Assembly (NCBI RefSeq): GCF_036323735.1
Contig: NC_086029.1
Span: 51,021,357 to 51,085,356, forward strand
DNA: 64,000 bases
DNA from: Rattus norvegicus
Lineage: Eukaryota; Chordata; Mammalia; Rodentia; Muridae
Direction of reading: 5' to 3'
In this document: positions 22,301 through 33,876 of the stretch, piece by piece
How positions within the stretch are numbered: position 1 is the stretch's first letter
Layout: the number at the start of each line of letters is the position of its first letter
Notes under the pieces: model-generated
The model's database searches: none
Told to the model about the DNA's origin: nothing
The model's input: the letters and a program-made list of their open reading frames with translations, nothing else
Program-made: the position numbers and the translations under genes

Positions 22301-22549
22301 TGCATTCTTTTACTTCCATTATCAAAATTTGAATAATTCTTCTGAACGTACTGAATTATTATGATGTTTAGTGTCCCTGCTCATTGACTGTGTTGCCCTT
22401 TAGACAATTTGCCATGTCCTCTGTATATATTAGCTAGACTCTCATAGGAAGCTTGATGTTATTTTTGCAAAAGGGTCTAGATATTTTTCTTTTTGTTGTT
22501 TCAATAAAACTAAATAATTATATATTTTCATATGCTATATCCTGACTAT

Positions 22550-22990
22550 CATTTTTATCCCCTACTCCTCCAGGTTCTTCGTCACCTCCTCTCCCCCGGA
22601 CACACTCCCATTCGGTCTCACGTCGGAAAAGAACAGGCTTCTTAAAGACAACCAGACATGTCAAAATAAAATATGACGAGGCAACAAATACCAAAAAATC
22701 TGTCATATCAGAGTTGGACGTGGTAAACCATCAAGAGGAAAAGAACCCCAAGAGCAGGCACAAGAGTCAGAAACCCACTTGTTTTCACAGCCAGGAGTCC
22801 CATAAAAATACCAAACTATTATCTATGATAAGTATGCAGAGGACCTGGTATAGACTCGTGTAGGCCCTGTGCTGCTTGTTTCAGGCTCTGTGAGCTCAAG
22901 GGGAAAGGGACCTCTTGTAATCAACTCAAAATATATACAAGCACTATCTAAGGACTTCAACCTGCTATCACCCTTGATGAGTGTCTTTTC
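22550..22990. mobile_element. Possible old L1 (Lx) fragment
   Basis: The A-rich segment with 'aggcttcttaaagacaaccagacatg', 'gaaccccaagagcaggcacaagagtcag' and 'cataaaaataccaaac' resembles the 3'-region of Lx-type L1 copies as I remember them. The last 85 bp or so (22900-22985) recur at 26267-26350. The assignment is tentative. Confidence 0.4.
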
Positions 22991-22999
22991 CTGTTGCCC

Positions 23000-24479
23000 T
23001 CCATCCCTCTACCTTTCGAAATCTTTCCACTATTCTTCAGGAACCCTTTAGCTCTGAAGGGAGGGATTTGACAGAGACTTCCAGTCTAGATTTTTCTCAC
23101 CATAATGTCTGGCTGAAGGTCTATGCAGGTTCAAATATTTTCGAATACATTTGTTTTATAATGTTAATGCTCCTGTGTGCCAATGATCCAAGTATCAATA
23201 TTTAATTTTCCCACAATGAGTTAAAAGAATAGACTGCTTTCACAATTGTGTTCACTGGTCTGAGAGATGCAAATTCAATAAAAGAATCTAATCTATTAAG
23301 GACAAGCTTCGGCATGTATTCAGTGTGCTAAGGTTTCAACGTGAAATATGTTCAGTGATAAGACTGGAATGCCAGTGGATAAATCCATAATGTCTTCTGG
23401 ATGATCCTTCAAACCTTCTAGGAATATCCAAGGATATTAGCTGTTTCAAAATAGAAAAGAGCTATTCCCAGCAATCAAGGACAGTGAGAAAAACAGGTCT
23501 TAAAGTACCATATGAAGAGGCTATAGAAAAGTCTTATTTTTTAATAAACAACTGTTTATAAAAACAACTGTTAATAAACAAATGTTTTTTTTAATGAAAA
23601 CCACTATGATCATGAACTTCATTTATCTTTACATTTTTGTCTCCAAACTAACTGAACTTTAGTTGCCTAATCTTTAAAGTAAAACAGAATATATTTTGAG
23701 GTTGTTCCTATGTTCCAGGCCATTTGATAGATACTTGTGTTGGCTACTTTATTTAATCTGGTGTCTTCTTGGGACTGTTTTCTGAACTATACCTCAACCT
23801 GAGGCAGGTGGCTAGTGCTATATACAAAAGTCAGGAGAGCAGGGATATAGGTCAGCAGCAGGGGAATCAAAATAGCTCCAGGATTTGATAAATCATTCTA
23901 CTGCAGTCTGAACAGGTAGTCAGGTTGACAGGAGCCAGTACAGGGACTAGTGTGAGGAGTGCCATCTATGCTAGGTCACCTTGGCAAAAATAGTCCTCTG
24001 GTTAAAAGGATGTTCCATTACTTCATGGAGGTAGAAAGCTTAGTTGATTTCATCTTTGTTTCCTTTCTGCAGTCGCAGCAAACCAGACTTTGTTTTCAAA
24101 CATGAGGTTGTTTTTTTGTAGCCCTCTTTTGTAGCTAAATCTTTGGTTATATAAACCAGTCCATTTTTAAAAGCAGAACATTCTCCAGCCCCTCTCCTAT
24201 ATTTTGTTATATTACTTCTTTTACAATGTGTGTAAAATGTCATATGCATTGTCATTTTGTATGGCCCTAAAGTACACAAAGGTCTATAGAAAAGTTTTAA
24301 AGCCTAAATAATAAAATATAAATGAATAGTGTTAGATCATCCTAGTGTGCTGTTGAAAGGATATGGCCACGTGAAGTTGGAGAGTGGTTTTGTTAATTGG
24401 CTTTTTAAAAAGTCCTACCGTATGTTTAGGTTATATTCTTTTCCCTCCCCCTAGCTCCTCCTAGATCTTCTCCCTCTCA
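23000..24479. other. Intergenic DNA, nothing recognised
   Basis: No gene and no clear repeat. The only long frames (for example 24040-24279, minus) have no family features. Confidence 0.4.
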
Positions 24480-24542
24480 ACCCACGCAACTTCATGTTCT
24501 GTCTCTCAAAAAGGAAAAGCAACACCAAAACACACTCATGTT

Positions 24543-24550
24543 CACACACA

Positions 24551-24586
<36 letters not shown>

Positions 24587-24604
24587 CACACACATACACA
24601 CACA
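24543..24604 (+). repeat. (CA)n microsatellite, interrupted
   Basis: CA repeats with CT, TG and TA interruptions. Confidence 0.94.
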
Positions 24605-24950
24605 AGCAATAAAACCATGGAGTCCATTTTGTATTGGCCAATTACTCTGAGGAAACCTGGAGAGTGGTTGATGTACCTACTGCCCCTTGGGGACAACTAA
24701 TTTCCCTGCTGCTACTTTTTTCTAGCAGTATCAATTGCAACTAGCTTCTTGGTTAGGAGCAAGAGTTTGTGCTGAGCATGTTTTTAAACAAGTAAGAAAC
24801 AAAACTTTGTAGATCAGCTGCCTCACCTATTCATCCTAGAGTGTCTCAGTTATTTCATTAGTGTTCCTATGGCTTGTTTGTTTTTTTCTAATACCTATCA
24901 CATCATTTTGTTTCTAAACTAATCACATTACAGGATTTAATATTTTGTTT

Positions 24951-25498
24951 TCTTTTTCTTTTCCTTTTTGGGTATTTTCTTTATTTACGTTTTAAATGTT
25001 ATCCCCTTTCTTGGTTTCCCCTCCAGAAATCCCCTATTCCATCCCCCTCCCCCTGCTTGTATGAGGGTGCTCCCCCACCTACCTACCCAATCTTTCCTGC
25101 CTTCCCGCCCTGGCATTCTCCTATACTGGGACATTAAGCCTTCACAGGACAAAGGCCTCTCCTCCCATTGATGCCCAACAAGGCCATCCTCTGCTACATA
25201 TGCAGCTGAAGCCATGAGTCATGCCATGTGTACTCTGGTTGATGGTTTTGAACCTGGGAGCTCTTGGGGGGGGGTCTGGTTGGTTGACATTATTGTTCTT
25301 CCTATGGGGATGAAAAGCCCTTCATATCCTTCAGACCTTTCTCTAACTTCTCCATTGGGGACCCCATGCTCAGTCCAATGGTTGGCTGTGAGTATCTGCC
25401 TCTGTATTTGTCAGACTCTAGCAGAGCCTCTCAGGAGACAGCTCTATCAGGCTCCTTTCAGCATGTACTTCTTGGCATCCACAATAGTGTCTGGGTAT
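24951..25498 (-). mobile_element. 5'-truncated L1 (Lx-like), 3'UTR
   Basis: The + strand shows the T-rich tail, then 'tattttctttatttacgttttaaatgttatcccc', and the L1 3'UTR up to about 25498. It is closely related to the copy at 21253-22131, so both belong to one older subfamily. Confidence 0.85.
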
Positions 25499-26487
25499 TT
25501 TTATTTTCAAGTTCCTCCACAGACATTAAAAGTATGAGTCTGTTATGTTCAATAACAGAAACACTTGATTCTCTAGTGATCATTGAAAAGATCCAGATTA
25601 CACCAGCATTCTGTACTTTAAGATGTAAAATAAGTACAATGATAAATCGTGCAGCACACAAATGTGCATTGGAAGCTCAGTCAGTGGAGAATCCTTGGGG
25701 ACTTTGTAAGTCCATGAGGTTTATCTTCCCAGCACTGCACTGTTGTTTTCTAACACTCTTGAATATGAAAGCACAGTCTTTCTTCTAATAAGTGCATCTT
25801 GGTGGTATCTCAGCAGAAACCAAGTACTTGGAAACAATTTGGAAAAGACAAACATAGGAGATCCTTGGTATATAGCCCTGCCCTACAGATTTCTCTCTAG
25901 GTCAGGGAATGCTTTTATCCTCACTATGGAAAGAGTGATCATGTAATTTATTGTCCAACACCATATTTTTTAGAATAAAGGGGCAGGTTATTAATACCCA
26001 GACCTGGACAGGGTATACTATATGACCAGGGTAACTATATGACTAGGATGGGTTATGGAGAGGAGAACAGGGCCTTGTGCATCTAAAGAGATCAAACAAA
26101 AGTCATATATCAAATGGAACTCATCCCTGAGAAATGCTTTTGTCCTTCCTATACACTTTCTTTAGTTTGTCTTCTCAGAAACCTCAGCCCAAATAAATTT
26201 CCATTTACAAAATAGAAATACAAAATAGATTGCCTTTCCCAGTTATCTGCCTCAACTGCAGAAGGGAAAGGGGCCCCTTGCAATCAACTCAAAATATATA
26301 TGAGCACTATCTAAGGACTTCAACCTGCTATCACCCTTGATGGGTGTTTTTGACAAGGTCCTAGCTGCAGTAAGATTGTGTACCATGGGTGATCTGAGAC
26401 TGACATTCTCTTATTGCAAGCCATTGTTACTGTGAACCTCTTACCACTCTGTGACTGGTACTCACATGTAAATTATCCTAATTTGAT
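25499..26487. other. Intergenic DNA, mostly unrecognised
   Basis: No gene. An 85-bp block at 26267-26350 matches 22900-22985. Confidence 0.4.
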
Positions 26488-26915
26488 TTCCTGTTACTGT
26501 GATAAAATGCAGACCAAAAGCAACTTGTGGAGGGAAGGTTTTATTTCCTCATATAGAATACATCTCAGTATTGACAGATGCCAATGCAGGAGGGACTTGA
26601 AGCCAAAGGTATTGAGAGATGTTGTTTACTGGTTCAGTCCCTCTTACTTCCTCCACTATTTTTCTTTCACAGCCTAGGCCCACCTGTCTAGGGATGACAG
26701 AGCCCACAGTAGAACGAGTCCTCCTGTATCACATAGAATTATGCAAATACTTCTCAGACAGGCCAACAGGCCAGTCTGAAAGGCAATTCCTCAAATGGGG
26801 TTCTCACATCCAATGTGACTTTAGTCATATGAAGTTGTCAGAAACTAAGCAGCATGGCCAGAGGGACCTTCCTACACCAATTATCATATATGCCCCTACA
26901 GACATGTTCAGAGCC
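26488..26915 (+). mobile_element. Rodent interspersed repeat (type B, family name uncertain)
   Basis: It starts 'ttcctgttactgtgataaaatgcagaccaaaagcaacttg'-like sequence and shares block order with copies at 51155-51420, 58465-58860 and 62108-62370. It is diverged. Confidence 0.6.
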
Positions 26916-26964
26916 TAATCCAAGCAATACAGTCCCTGCAACTATGTCTCTCTTATAGGGCCCT

Positions 26965-27065
26965 GTTGGGGGTAGCCCACACCTTTAATTCAAGCACTTG
27001 GGAGGCAAAGGGAGTTCGAGGACAGCCAAGGTTACACAGAGAAACCTTGTCTGGAAAAGCTAAAT
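26965..27065 (+). mobile_element. B1 SINE with internal deletion
   Basis: Contains 'acacctttaattcaagcacttgggaggc' followed directly by 'gacagccaaggttacacagagaaacc', so the central part of B1 is missing. Confidence 0.7.
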
Positions 27066-27239
27066 CCCCTCTAACCCATAAAAACACTCTCTTATGCAAT
27101 CCTTGGTTGTATTAAGACGAGAGCTGAAAATAACTAGACATCTCTATCCCTTGCCAATTTGATACATAAACCTATATCACTTTAAATCAGAACCTTGTCT
27201 TTCTTGTCTTAAGGAAGCTAAAAGCAAGTTATGATGGTT

Positions 27240-27884
27240 GGAGGAAGTTGTAAGTTGGTAGTTTATGTAGGTAGTACAAGTTAGGATAAAAATTGAGTTA
27301 GATATAAAATTCTTAACTCATCAAGATAGGATAGATAGGACTTTCTCCAAAGATTACTAAATACAAATGGACTAGACATTGTGAGTATAATTCTTACTTG
27401 ATAGTTCTTATAATTATTTTTATTGTTAAGAGAAAGAGTCTTTATTGGACTAAAAGGGAGAGGTGTTGGAGTACACTGTATGAAGTTGTGTCTCTGTCCT
27501 TTCTTACCTACGTAAGGCTTTCTCTGATTGGCTTTAATAAAATCTAAGGGCCAATTAGCTGGGCAGGAAGCAGAAGGTGGGACTTCCTGGGAGGGATAAG
27601 GGAACTCTAGGAAGAACAAAAGGGAAGGCCCCTTTGCTAGGAGATATGAGAGGAGATGGACATGCTGTGAGCCAGGAAGGTATAGTTAGTCACATGGCTG
27701 GATGGGGCTAGGTGGTCAGGTTAGTTTAGATGAGCGAGTTGAGAGTCTGCCCAGCTAACACCTAAGCTTTGAGATATTCAAATACTGTTGTGGTTATTTG
27801 GGAGAACTAGCTGGTTAAGGAATAACTGTTGTATTAATTTCCAGTATTACTTCATAGATACAGAATATTAATAATCTTTTTACA
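27240..27884 (+). mobile_element. ERV 3' remnant: polypurine tract and LTR
   Basis: A purine run AAAAGGGAGAGG (27452-27463) lies immediately before TGTTGGAG, as expected for the polypurine tract that primes plus-strand synthesis next to a 3' LTR. The LTR candidate spans 27464-27884, ending TTTTTACA. It contains the 'ctgattggctttaataaa' and 'tgtggttatttgggagaac' blocks typical of a common rodent ERV LTR group. The region before the tract (about 27240-27451) is probably the 3' part of the internal sequence; it has no open frame. I see no target duplication. Confidence 0.6.
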
Positions 27885-27894
27885 CCTTGGCAAC

Positions 27895-28430
27895 CATCTT
27901 TGTCTCTGTTTAATTCCTGTCTCCATGATCTGTCCATTGCTGAGAGTGGGGTGTTGAGGTCTCCCACTATTATTGTGTCATGAGAGAACTGGGTTCTGAA
28001 GATGCCAGGTGGCCTTGGTTTCTGTTGCCTAGGTTCTTGCTCTTGCCTCTTGCCATCTGGTTACCTCTGGTGTTAGCTGGTTTTCCTGTCTCTGACAGTG
28101 GCTTGACCCTCCTGTAAGTCTGTGTGTCAGCATTCCTGGGAGACCAGCTGTCTCCCAGCAGGATCCTGGCACATAGAGCTGTGGCACAGGGTCAGCTCAA
28201 GTACCAAGGGAAATCGGAAGGATCCCATCCCAGACTGCTCCTCAGCTCCTGCGTCCTGAGGGCTCTGGGCAGGTCTCTGAGTAAAAAATGGTGTTCTCAC
28301 CTGTGATTTCAAATGTGTCAGCACTCCTGGGAAACCAACTCTCTCCCGGCGGGATCTGGGAACAGAGAGCTGTGGTACACCATCAGCTCCGGGTGCAGAT
28401 GAAAACTGGAAGGATCGTGGCACATATTCT
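27895..28430 (-). mobile_element. L1 fragment with internal deletion (ORF2 joined to 5'UTR)
   Basis: On the minus strand 27895-27977 is endonuclease-region ORF2 (matching about 6180-6260 of the first L1). It joins directly at about 27978 to the ORF1 start region and 5'UTR (matching about 8150 onward). Nearly all of ORF1 is missing. The 5'UTR part holds two similar blocks, at about 28127-28190 and about 28318-28385. Confidence 0.75.
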
Positions 28431-28439
28431 ATTACCATT

Positions 28440-29777
28440 TTTTTTTATAAACACAAATGTGACTGTTTTCAATGAATCATTTGTATCTCAACATTGTTCT
28501 CATCATTAATATTTGTTTTTTCATTAATATTTTAATATGTAATTTCAGACCTATACAACTCCAAAATTATTGTTTGTTTTGCTTTACTCTTATGGCTCAC
28601 TCATTTGTCTAGCCAGCCGTGTTTTAGCGAGCCCTTACCTAAACCAATTGAGAAGGTATTTGTACTTGAATTTACTCTGTAAATAAATGTGCTCTGCTCC
28701 ATAATACCAATGTATTTATGATGATGAGGGATGCCTGATAAAAACCTCCTAGCACAGGCTTAACTCTTTAACACATTTGCAGTAACCCTCATAGGTAATC
28801 AAATAGACAAGGCAGGATACCAACAGAGATGAGAAAGTTAGAATGGGTGACACACATTCAAAACATGTTGCTATTCCAATATTCATAAACCAACTTCCTT
28901 CAATTCCCATCCAGCTCCAGAGGTCTGGATAAGGGATGCTGAAAATTTTGATGGAGGAAGTAAATAAATAGTTGGTTTTTGTATATGCTGAGTTTCAGGA
29001 GTGGGGAGCCGATCCTCAAACTGCTTTTCAGTCAATTGGACACATTTAACCAGAATTTCAGGCATATGACAATGGTGTATATCTAAATGAAACTTCATCG
29101 TAAGTAGGAATGAGTCACAGAGACAGAAAACGGAGGAGCAGTGATGGCTAATACTTGAGGCATACATGACTGACCAAGAAGCCCAGCACAGTTCTCAGGG
29201 AGCTTAGAGTTGTAAATAAGGCTGTAGGAATAGGCTGAGATGGGTGAGAAGCAGCCAGACACAGTGCTTAGGTAAGTGTTTGAAGGAAGAGTTGATCATT
29301 AGAATTAAATACTCCAGAGAGCTCAGGGTAACACCAGTAACAGAAAGAGATTGGGTTGAGTCATTCTAGCAATTGAGAGATAAAGAATGAATGGTAAGCT
29401 GCTCTCATAGCGGCAAGGGAAGTGAAAAAGATGCTATGGAAATCTTACAAGGGATGGCTGCAGACTTTGGTGGGTGTACTCATTTCTAGTTGATTCAAAG
29501 GAGAAGCAGCTAAGTATCATAGAACTTTGCAGCTAATCTGATCGTGCATTTTATCCACTTTGATTTGCCATTCAGAAAATTGATGTCTCTAAAGTGTTTA
29601 AGACTCTGAGAGTGGCCAGAGTTTAAGTGAGATCGTGAGAATGAGACATCCCTATTTAGTGCTTTTTCAGCTCTGAATACACAAAAGGGTCTGTAATGTG
29701 TTGTTGGGATGGTAACTGTTGTTGTTCTGGTGATGTTCTTTAAACAGAAGACAAGTTCCCAACCAACTCAAGAATAA
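28440..29777. other. Intergenic DNA, nothing recognised
   Basis: No gene and no clear repeat that I can name. Confidence 0.4.
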
Positions 29778-29778
29778 A

Positions 29779-29832
29779 ATGTCTCTGTCTCTGTCTCTGT
29801 CTCTGTCTCTGTCTCTCTTTCTCTCTCTCTGT
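29779..29832 (+). repeat. (TCTCTG)n / (CT)n simple repeat
   Basis: Six TCTCTG-type units followed by CT dinucleotides. Confidence 0.93.
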
Positions 29833-30754
29833 GTTAGTGTATGTATGTGTATATAAATGTTTTCATAAAAACATATCTTTGTTTCTCATACATATTCTAT
29901 GAAATATTCCTTATTCTATGGAAAATTGCACATTTGTGTATTGAAACTTTCAGTTAACCCAGTGAAATACCTCATTGTATCAGTATCTATGGCTCTTTCT
30001 ATAAACTTTCAGTAGTTTTTCCATGTAATAGGACAATGAAGGAAGGTCATGAAAAAAGTGACAAAAGGAATTGATCCTGGCCCTTGGTTTTATATATTTT
30101 TGTATTATTTGAATTGTCTATTCAGGGGCAAAGGAATATACCAGAATTGCTACACTGATTCCAAATTCCAGTTCATAATATACCAGTCCTTAGCATGGCT
30201 CTAAATGTAATATACAAATATGTGTTATTTCAAGGCACATGCATAGGACTGTTATGGAATTCACCCTATATTATGAGAATCAACCAAATTCTCTCTTTCT
30301 CTTGCTCTCTTTATCAGCTCATAGCATGTAATGTCATGAGTTCCTAGTACTGCCCGATTGGGGCACTCTCAGTGGATTCTCTCACGCTTGATAGTGCTGT
30401 GTAAGCAGGTATGTTGCTGAAGGAACCTAATGGAGCACACTAAGTTGAATGACACAGCTGTCTCACTGCTGAGTCACCTTGACACATGAGGCTGTCAACA
30501 GCACTTTCTTCCCTTAAAGCCCTTTCCATTCTCCACTCTCCTCCCCTCTCCTTTTGTAAGTTTAAATTTCTGGAGCAGCAATCATGGAGCTCCTAGCTCC
30601 TATCTCAAGGTATCTACCTAAGGTAGCTTACACACCTTCATTAGTAGAAAACTCATCTCCCTGACTTGCCTTGTAAGCTACCCTGAGAGCACTCTGGCTT
30701 TGTTCTGTCTTTTGAAGATCAGGAAACGAGTTTTTGTACCTTTCTGCGAAAGTG

Positions 30755-30757
<3 letters not shown>
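29833..30757. other. Intergenic DNA, nothing recognised
   Basis: No gene or named repeat. Confidence 0.4.
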
Positions 30758-30807
<50 letters not shown>

Positions 30808-30894
30808 GGGGGGGTAGGGAGAGGGAGAGGGAGAGGGAGAGGGAGAGGGAGAGGGAGAGGGAGAGGGAGAGGGAGAGGGAGAAGGAGAGAGAGA
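30758..30894 (+). repeat. Compound (CA)n - G9 - (GGGAGA)n repeat
   Basis: CA repeat to 30805, a run of G to 30814, then about 12 hexamers of GGGAGA to about 30890. The hexamer part is a pure purine strand. Confidence 0.95.
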
Positions 30895-31749
30895 AGTCAG
30901 CCTGGCAAAACAAAGCTGAATAAGTGTGGAATAAACACAGTCTTCTTTCTTTTTTTCTTCACAGTGAAGAAGCGAGAAGAACAAAGGTCTTGGCCAAAGG
31001 GACAGGACAATGAAGGATGGCACCTGTCAACAGTGTGGCTGGAGGAGTGTGGCCTCCATCTACATGGTGTAGCTTGGGACTTAGAAACTGGAGAAATGCT
31101 TTTCACTTCTCCCTTTGGTTTGATGGGCTGGCCTAGGCCTGCTGGCACAGAGACAAGACTTGCATAGCCTACATGAAATTAAACTGAAGGTGAGGTTTTG
31201 TTTAAGCAAAAATGTCATCGTTCTCTTTTAGCTATCTAAAGAGAAAAGATTGGTGTCAGATTGTGAGGATGCATTTAGTAGGTAGTATATTTAGGTCATT
31301 ATCACTTTCTAGGGTAGTAATCATGGAGTAACTATAAATGCAAATAAATAATTTTTTGATAAAGAATAACATGTGTTGAAATACCATTTATTAGGCAGTT
31401 TATCCCACTCATTCCTTCTGCCAAAGTTATGGATCATTTTTACATGATACATTTTCTGTTTGTTCATTTCTTGGGAGCATAGTTGATCATTTGCCACATC
31501 CTTTTGTCACACTCCCCTTTAGAAAAATCGCTTCAGGGACTTCTACTGCTCAGGTACAAGCCACAACAGTGAGAACAGATGAGTGATGCTCCTGTCAGTT
31601 GAACTGCCTCACTCCCTAGATTTAGTTCCCAAAGACCCATTCCACTGCCCCCCACCATCCTTCCCCACCACCCACTCTGATGATAATACCTCTGTTTCCG
31701 GCTCCTGCAGACTTCAGCTGTCAAGGTGCAGGCCACACCAAGCAAGAGA
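30895..31749. other. Intergenic DNA, nothing certain
   Basis: No gene. The end (about 31520-31749) may already belong to the 5'UTR of the old L1 that follows, but this is weak. Confidence 0.35.
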
Positions 31750-33115
31750 ACTAGAGTAGGCGACTACAGTTTGAAGAACAGGTGGAAGCCAAGCAGGTAG
31801 GTGAACTCTCTGCTGGATCAGAGATCACACAGAAGGTCAGAACCCAGATAGAAAAGGACCAGTGGATGTCCTCCACTCACTCAGTGCCCCTCATGCCCAC
31901 TCCTCAACTTGGAGAGAACCTCCCCCATGACTGTACTAATGACCAAGTTAGCCACCAAAAATCTAGTCCCCAACTTAGAAAGATACTCCCCTACCAGATC
32001 AGAGGACACAGAGGCCACCAGAAATCCAGGCTACAAAGATCATAAGACCAAAGAGGAAACAGAAACCAAGGGACAAAGCACCATCTAGTAGAGACAAACT
32101 AAGAAATCAGCACCTAGACTTGTGGTCATCCCAAACCCAAATGCCTAAATGCCGGTGTAAGAACACAATCAACAATAGCCAGGGCAACATGGCACCACCA
32201 GAGCCCAGCCATCCTCTGACAGCAGGACCTGAATATTCCATCATAGCTGAACTAGAAGAAAATGACCTTAAAACCAACTTTATGGAGATGATAAAAGTCT
32301 TTGTCTTAGGGTTTCCATTGCTGTGAACTAACACCATGACCAAGGCAACTCTTATAAGGGACACCATTTAATTGGGGCTAGCTTACAGGTTCAGAGGTTC
32401 AGTCCATTATCATCATGGCAGGAATCATGACAGTGTTCAGGCTGGCATGGTGCTAAAGAAGGAGCCAAGAGTTCTACATCTTGATCCAAAGGCAGTTAGA
32501 AGATTCACATCCTCAGGCAGCCAGGAGGAAACCCTCTTTGCCCACCCCCACAGTGACACACTTCCACAACTTCTAACAATGCTACTTTCTGGGCCAAACA
32601 TATTCAAACCACCCTAGTATCTAAAGAGGAAATGAAAAACTACCACTTAAAGAAATCAAGGAAGAGGAAAACAAATTGGAGGAACAGTCCTGTGTCAAAA
32701 AGAAAAGAAAATAAACAAACAAAATCCCAACAACAACAAAACAGGTGAAGGAAAAAACTGTTGAAGACATGAAAATGGAAATACAAACAATAAAGAAATC
32801 ACAAATGAAGGGAATTCTGGAAATGGAAAAATTTAGGTAAGTGAACAGGAATTACAGACACAAGCATCACCAACAGAATATAAGAGATTGGAGAGAGAGA
32901 GAATCCAATAAAAGAAATGGGTTAATTGCTCAAAGAAAATGTTAAATATAAAATGTTACTAACACAAAAATCCAGGAAAGTAAAACACTATGATCAGACA
33001 AAACCTAAGAAAAACAGAAATAGAAGGAGAAAAAGTTCCAGCTCAAAATCCTAGAAATTGTATTTAATAAAATCACAGAAGAAAAATTTCCTATTCTAAA
33101 GAAGGACATGCAACT
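31750..33115 (+). mobile_element. Old L1 5' part with ORF1 remnant, split by another repeat
   Basis: The + strand carries L1 ORF1 sequence: 'gaagaaaatgaccttaaaaccaactttatgg' before the break at about 32302, then 'aaagaggaaatgaaaaac' after it (32623 on). It continues through the coiled coil to about 33115. It is full of stops and much more diverged than the other L1 copies. The 5' part (31750-32220) probably includes L1 5'UTR and the start of ORF1. The interruption is the repeat at 32303-32617. Confidence 0.75.
32303..32617 (+). mobile_element. Rodent interspersed repeat (type A) inserted in L1 ORF1
   Basis: It starts 'cttagggtttccattgctgtgaactaacaccatgacca' and ends 'ggccaaacatattcaaaccacccta'. 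The flanks 'agtcttt' and 'agtatct' look like a decayed short target duplication, and L1 ORF1 resumes on the right. The family is the same as at 20565-20903. Confidence 0.75.
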
Positions 33116-33117
33116 TA

Positions 33118-33462
33118 CAGAACCATTTTTGCTATGTTAATCCTACCAATCCATTAGTATGGGAGGTTTTTAATTTTTTCTTAAAAAGACTTGAAATTCT
33201 TGTCATATGGGTCTTTCACTTCCTTGGTTAGAGTTATACTGAGATATTTTATATTATTTGTGGCTATTGTGAAGGGTGTTATTTTCCTGATTTCTTTCTC
33301 AGAGGGCTACTGACTTTTTTTAGTTAATTTTATTTTCAGGCACTTTGTGGAAGGTGGTTATTGCTGTAGGAGTTCTCTGTTGGAATGCTCAGGATTGCTT
33401 ATGTATACTATCATATCTACAAATAATGATACTTTGACTTCCTCCTTTTCCATTTGTATCCC
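33118..33462 (-). mobile_element. Old L1 ORF2 fragment, opposite orientation
   Basis: The minus strand matches RT-region ORF2 (about 4280-4650 of the first L1), with many indels. It directly follows the + oriented ORF1 remnant. The order does not fit a simple twin-priming inversion, so it is either a separate insertion or a later rearrangement. Confidence 0.75.
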
Positions 33463-33493
33463 CTGTGCTGGGGACAGCATACCATGATAGGGA

Positions 33494-33690
33494 CTGCCAG
33501 CAGTAGGCTGGGGTGGAGACATCTCAGAAGCCAGAAGCAGCTCCTTTTAAAAAAGGGTGGCCTTTGGGACCCTGAGAAGCAGGAGACACATACCTCTAGG
33601 GGACTGCCATCTCAAATAAGAGGCTGCCAGAGTAGGCTGGGTTGGAGACATCTCAGTAGCCCACAGCAGCTCTTTGTAAAAATCAGTTGT
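33494..33690 (+). repeat. Two-copy tandem duplication, about 130 bp period
   Basis: The block 'gccagcagtaggctggggtggagacatctcag' (about 33499) recurs at about 33627 with a few changes, and each copy is followed by 'agcagctc' and T/A-rich sequence. The source is unknown; it could be part of an LTR. Confidence 0.65.
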
Positions 33691-33851
33691 TCCCATTTCT
33701 CCTAACCTTAGCCCTGGACAACGGCTGTATAGATTTCATTTGTGCGTGACTGCTTTTCAGTTGACCTTGCTGTGTATAATTATTCTATTATATCTGACTT
33801 TCCTACTTCTTTCTCCTTTTACTCTGATGAATTCTGTGAAACTAGATGTGT

Positions 33852-33869
33852 CTTGATGTAATGATTCTT
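33852..33869 (+). repeat. Outer target-site duplication, left
   Basis: The 18 bp CTTGATGTAATGATTCTT match 37749-37766 with one difference. The right copy is followed by AAAC, a good L1 endonuclease site. Confidence 0.85.
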
Positions 33870-33876
33870 TTTTTTT
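33858..33876 (+). repeat. Inner target-site duplication, left
   Basis: GTAATGATTC followed by nine T, identical to 37249-37267, and AA follows in both places. Confidence 0.88.

Noticed and set aside
30628..31167. Arginine-glycine-rich and proline-serine-rich frames
   Set aside because: They are translations of the (GGGAGA)n and CA repeats, not RGG-box proteins.
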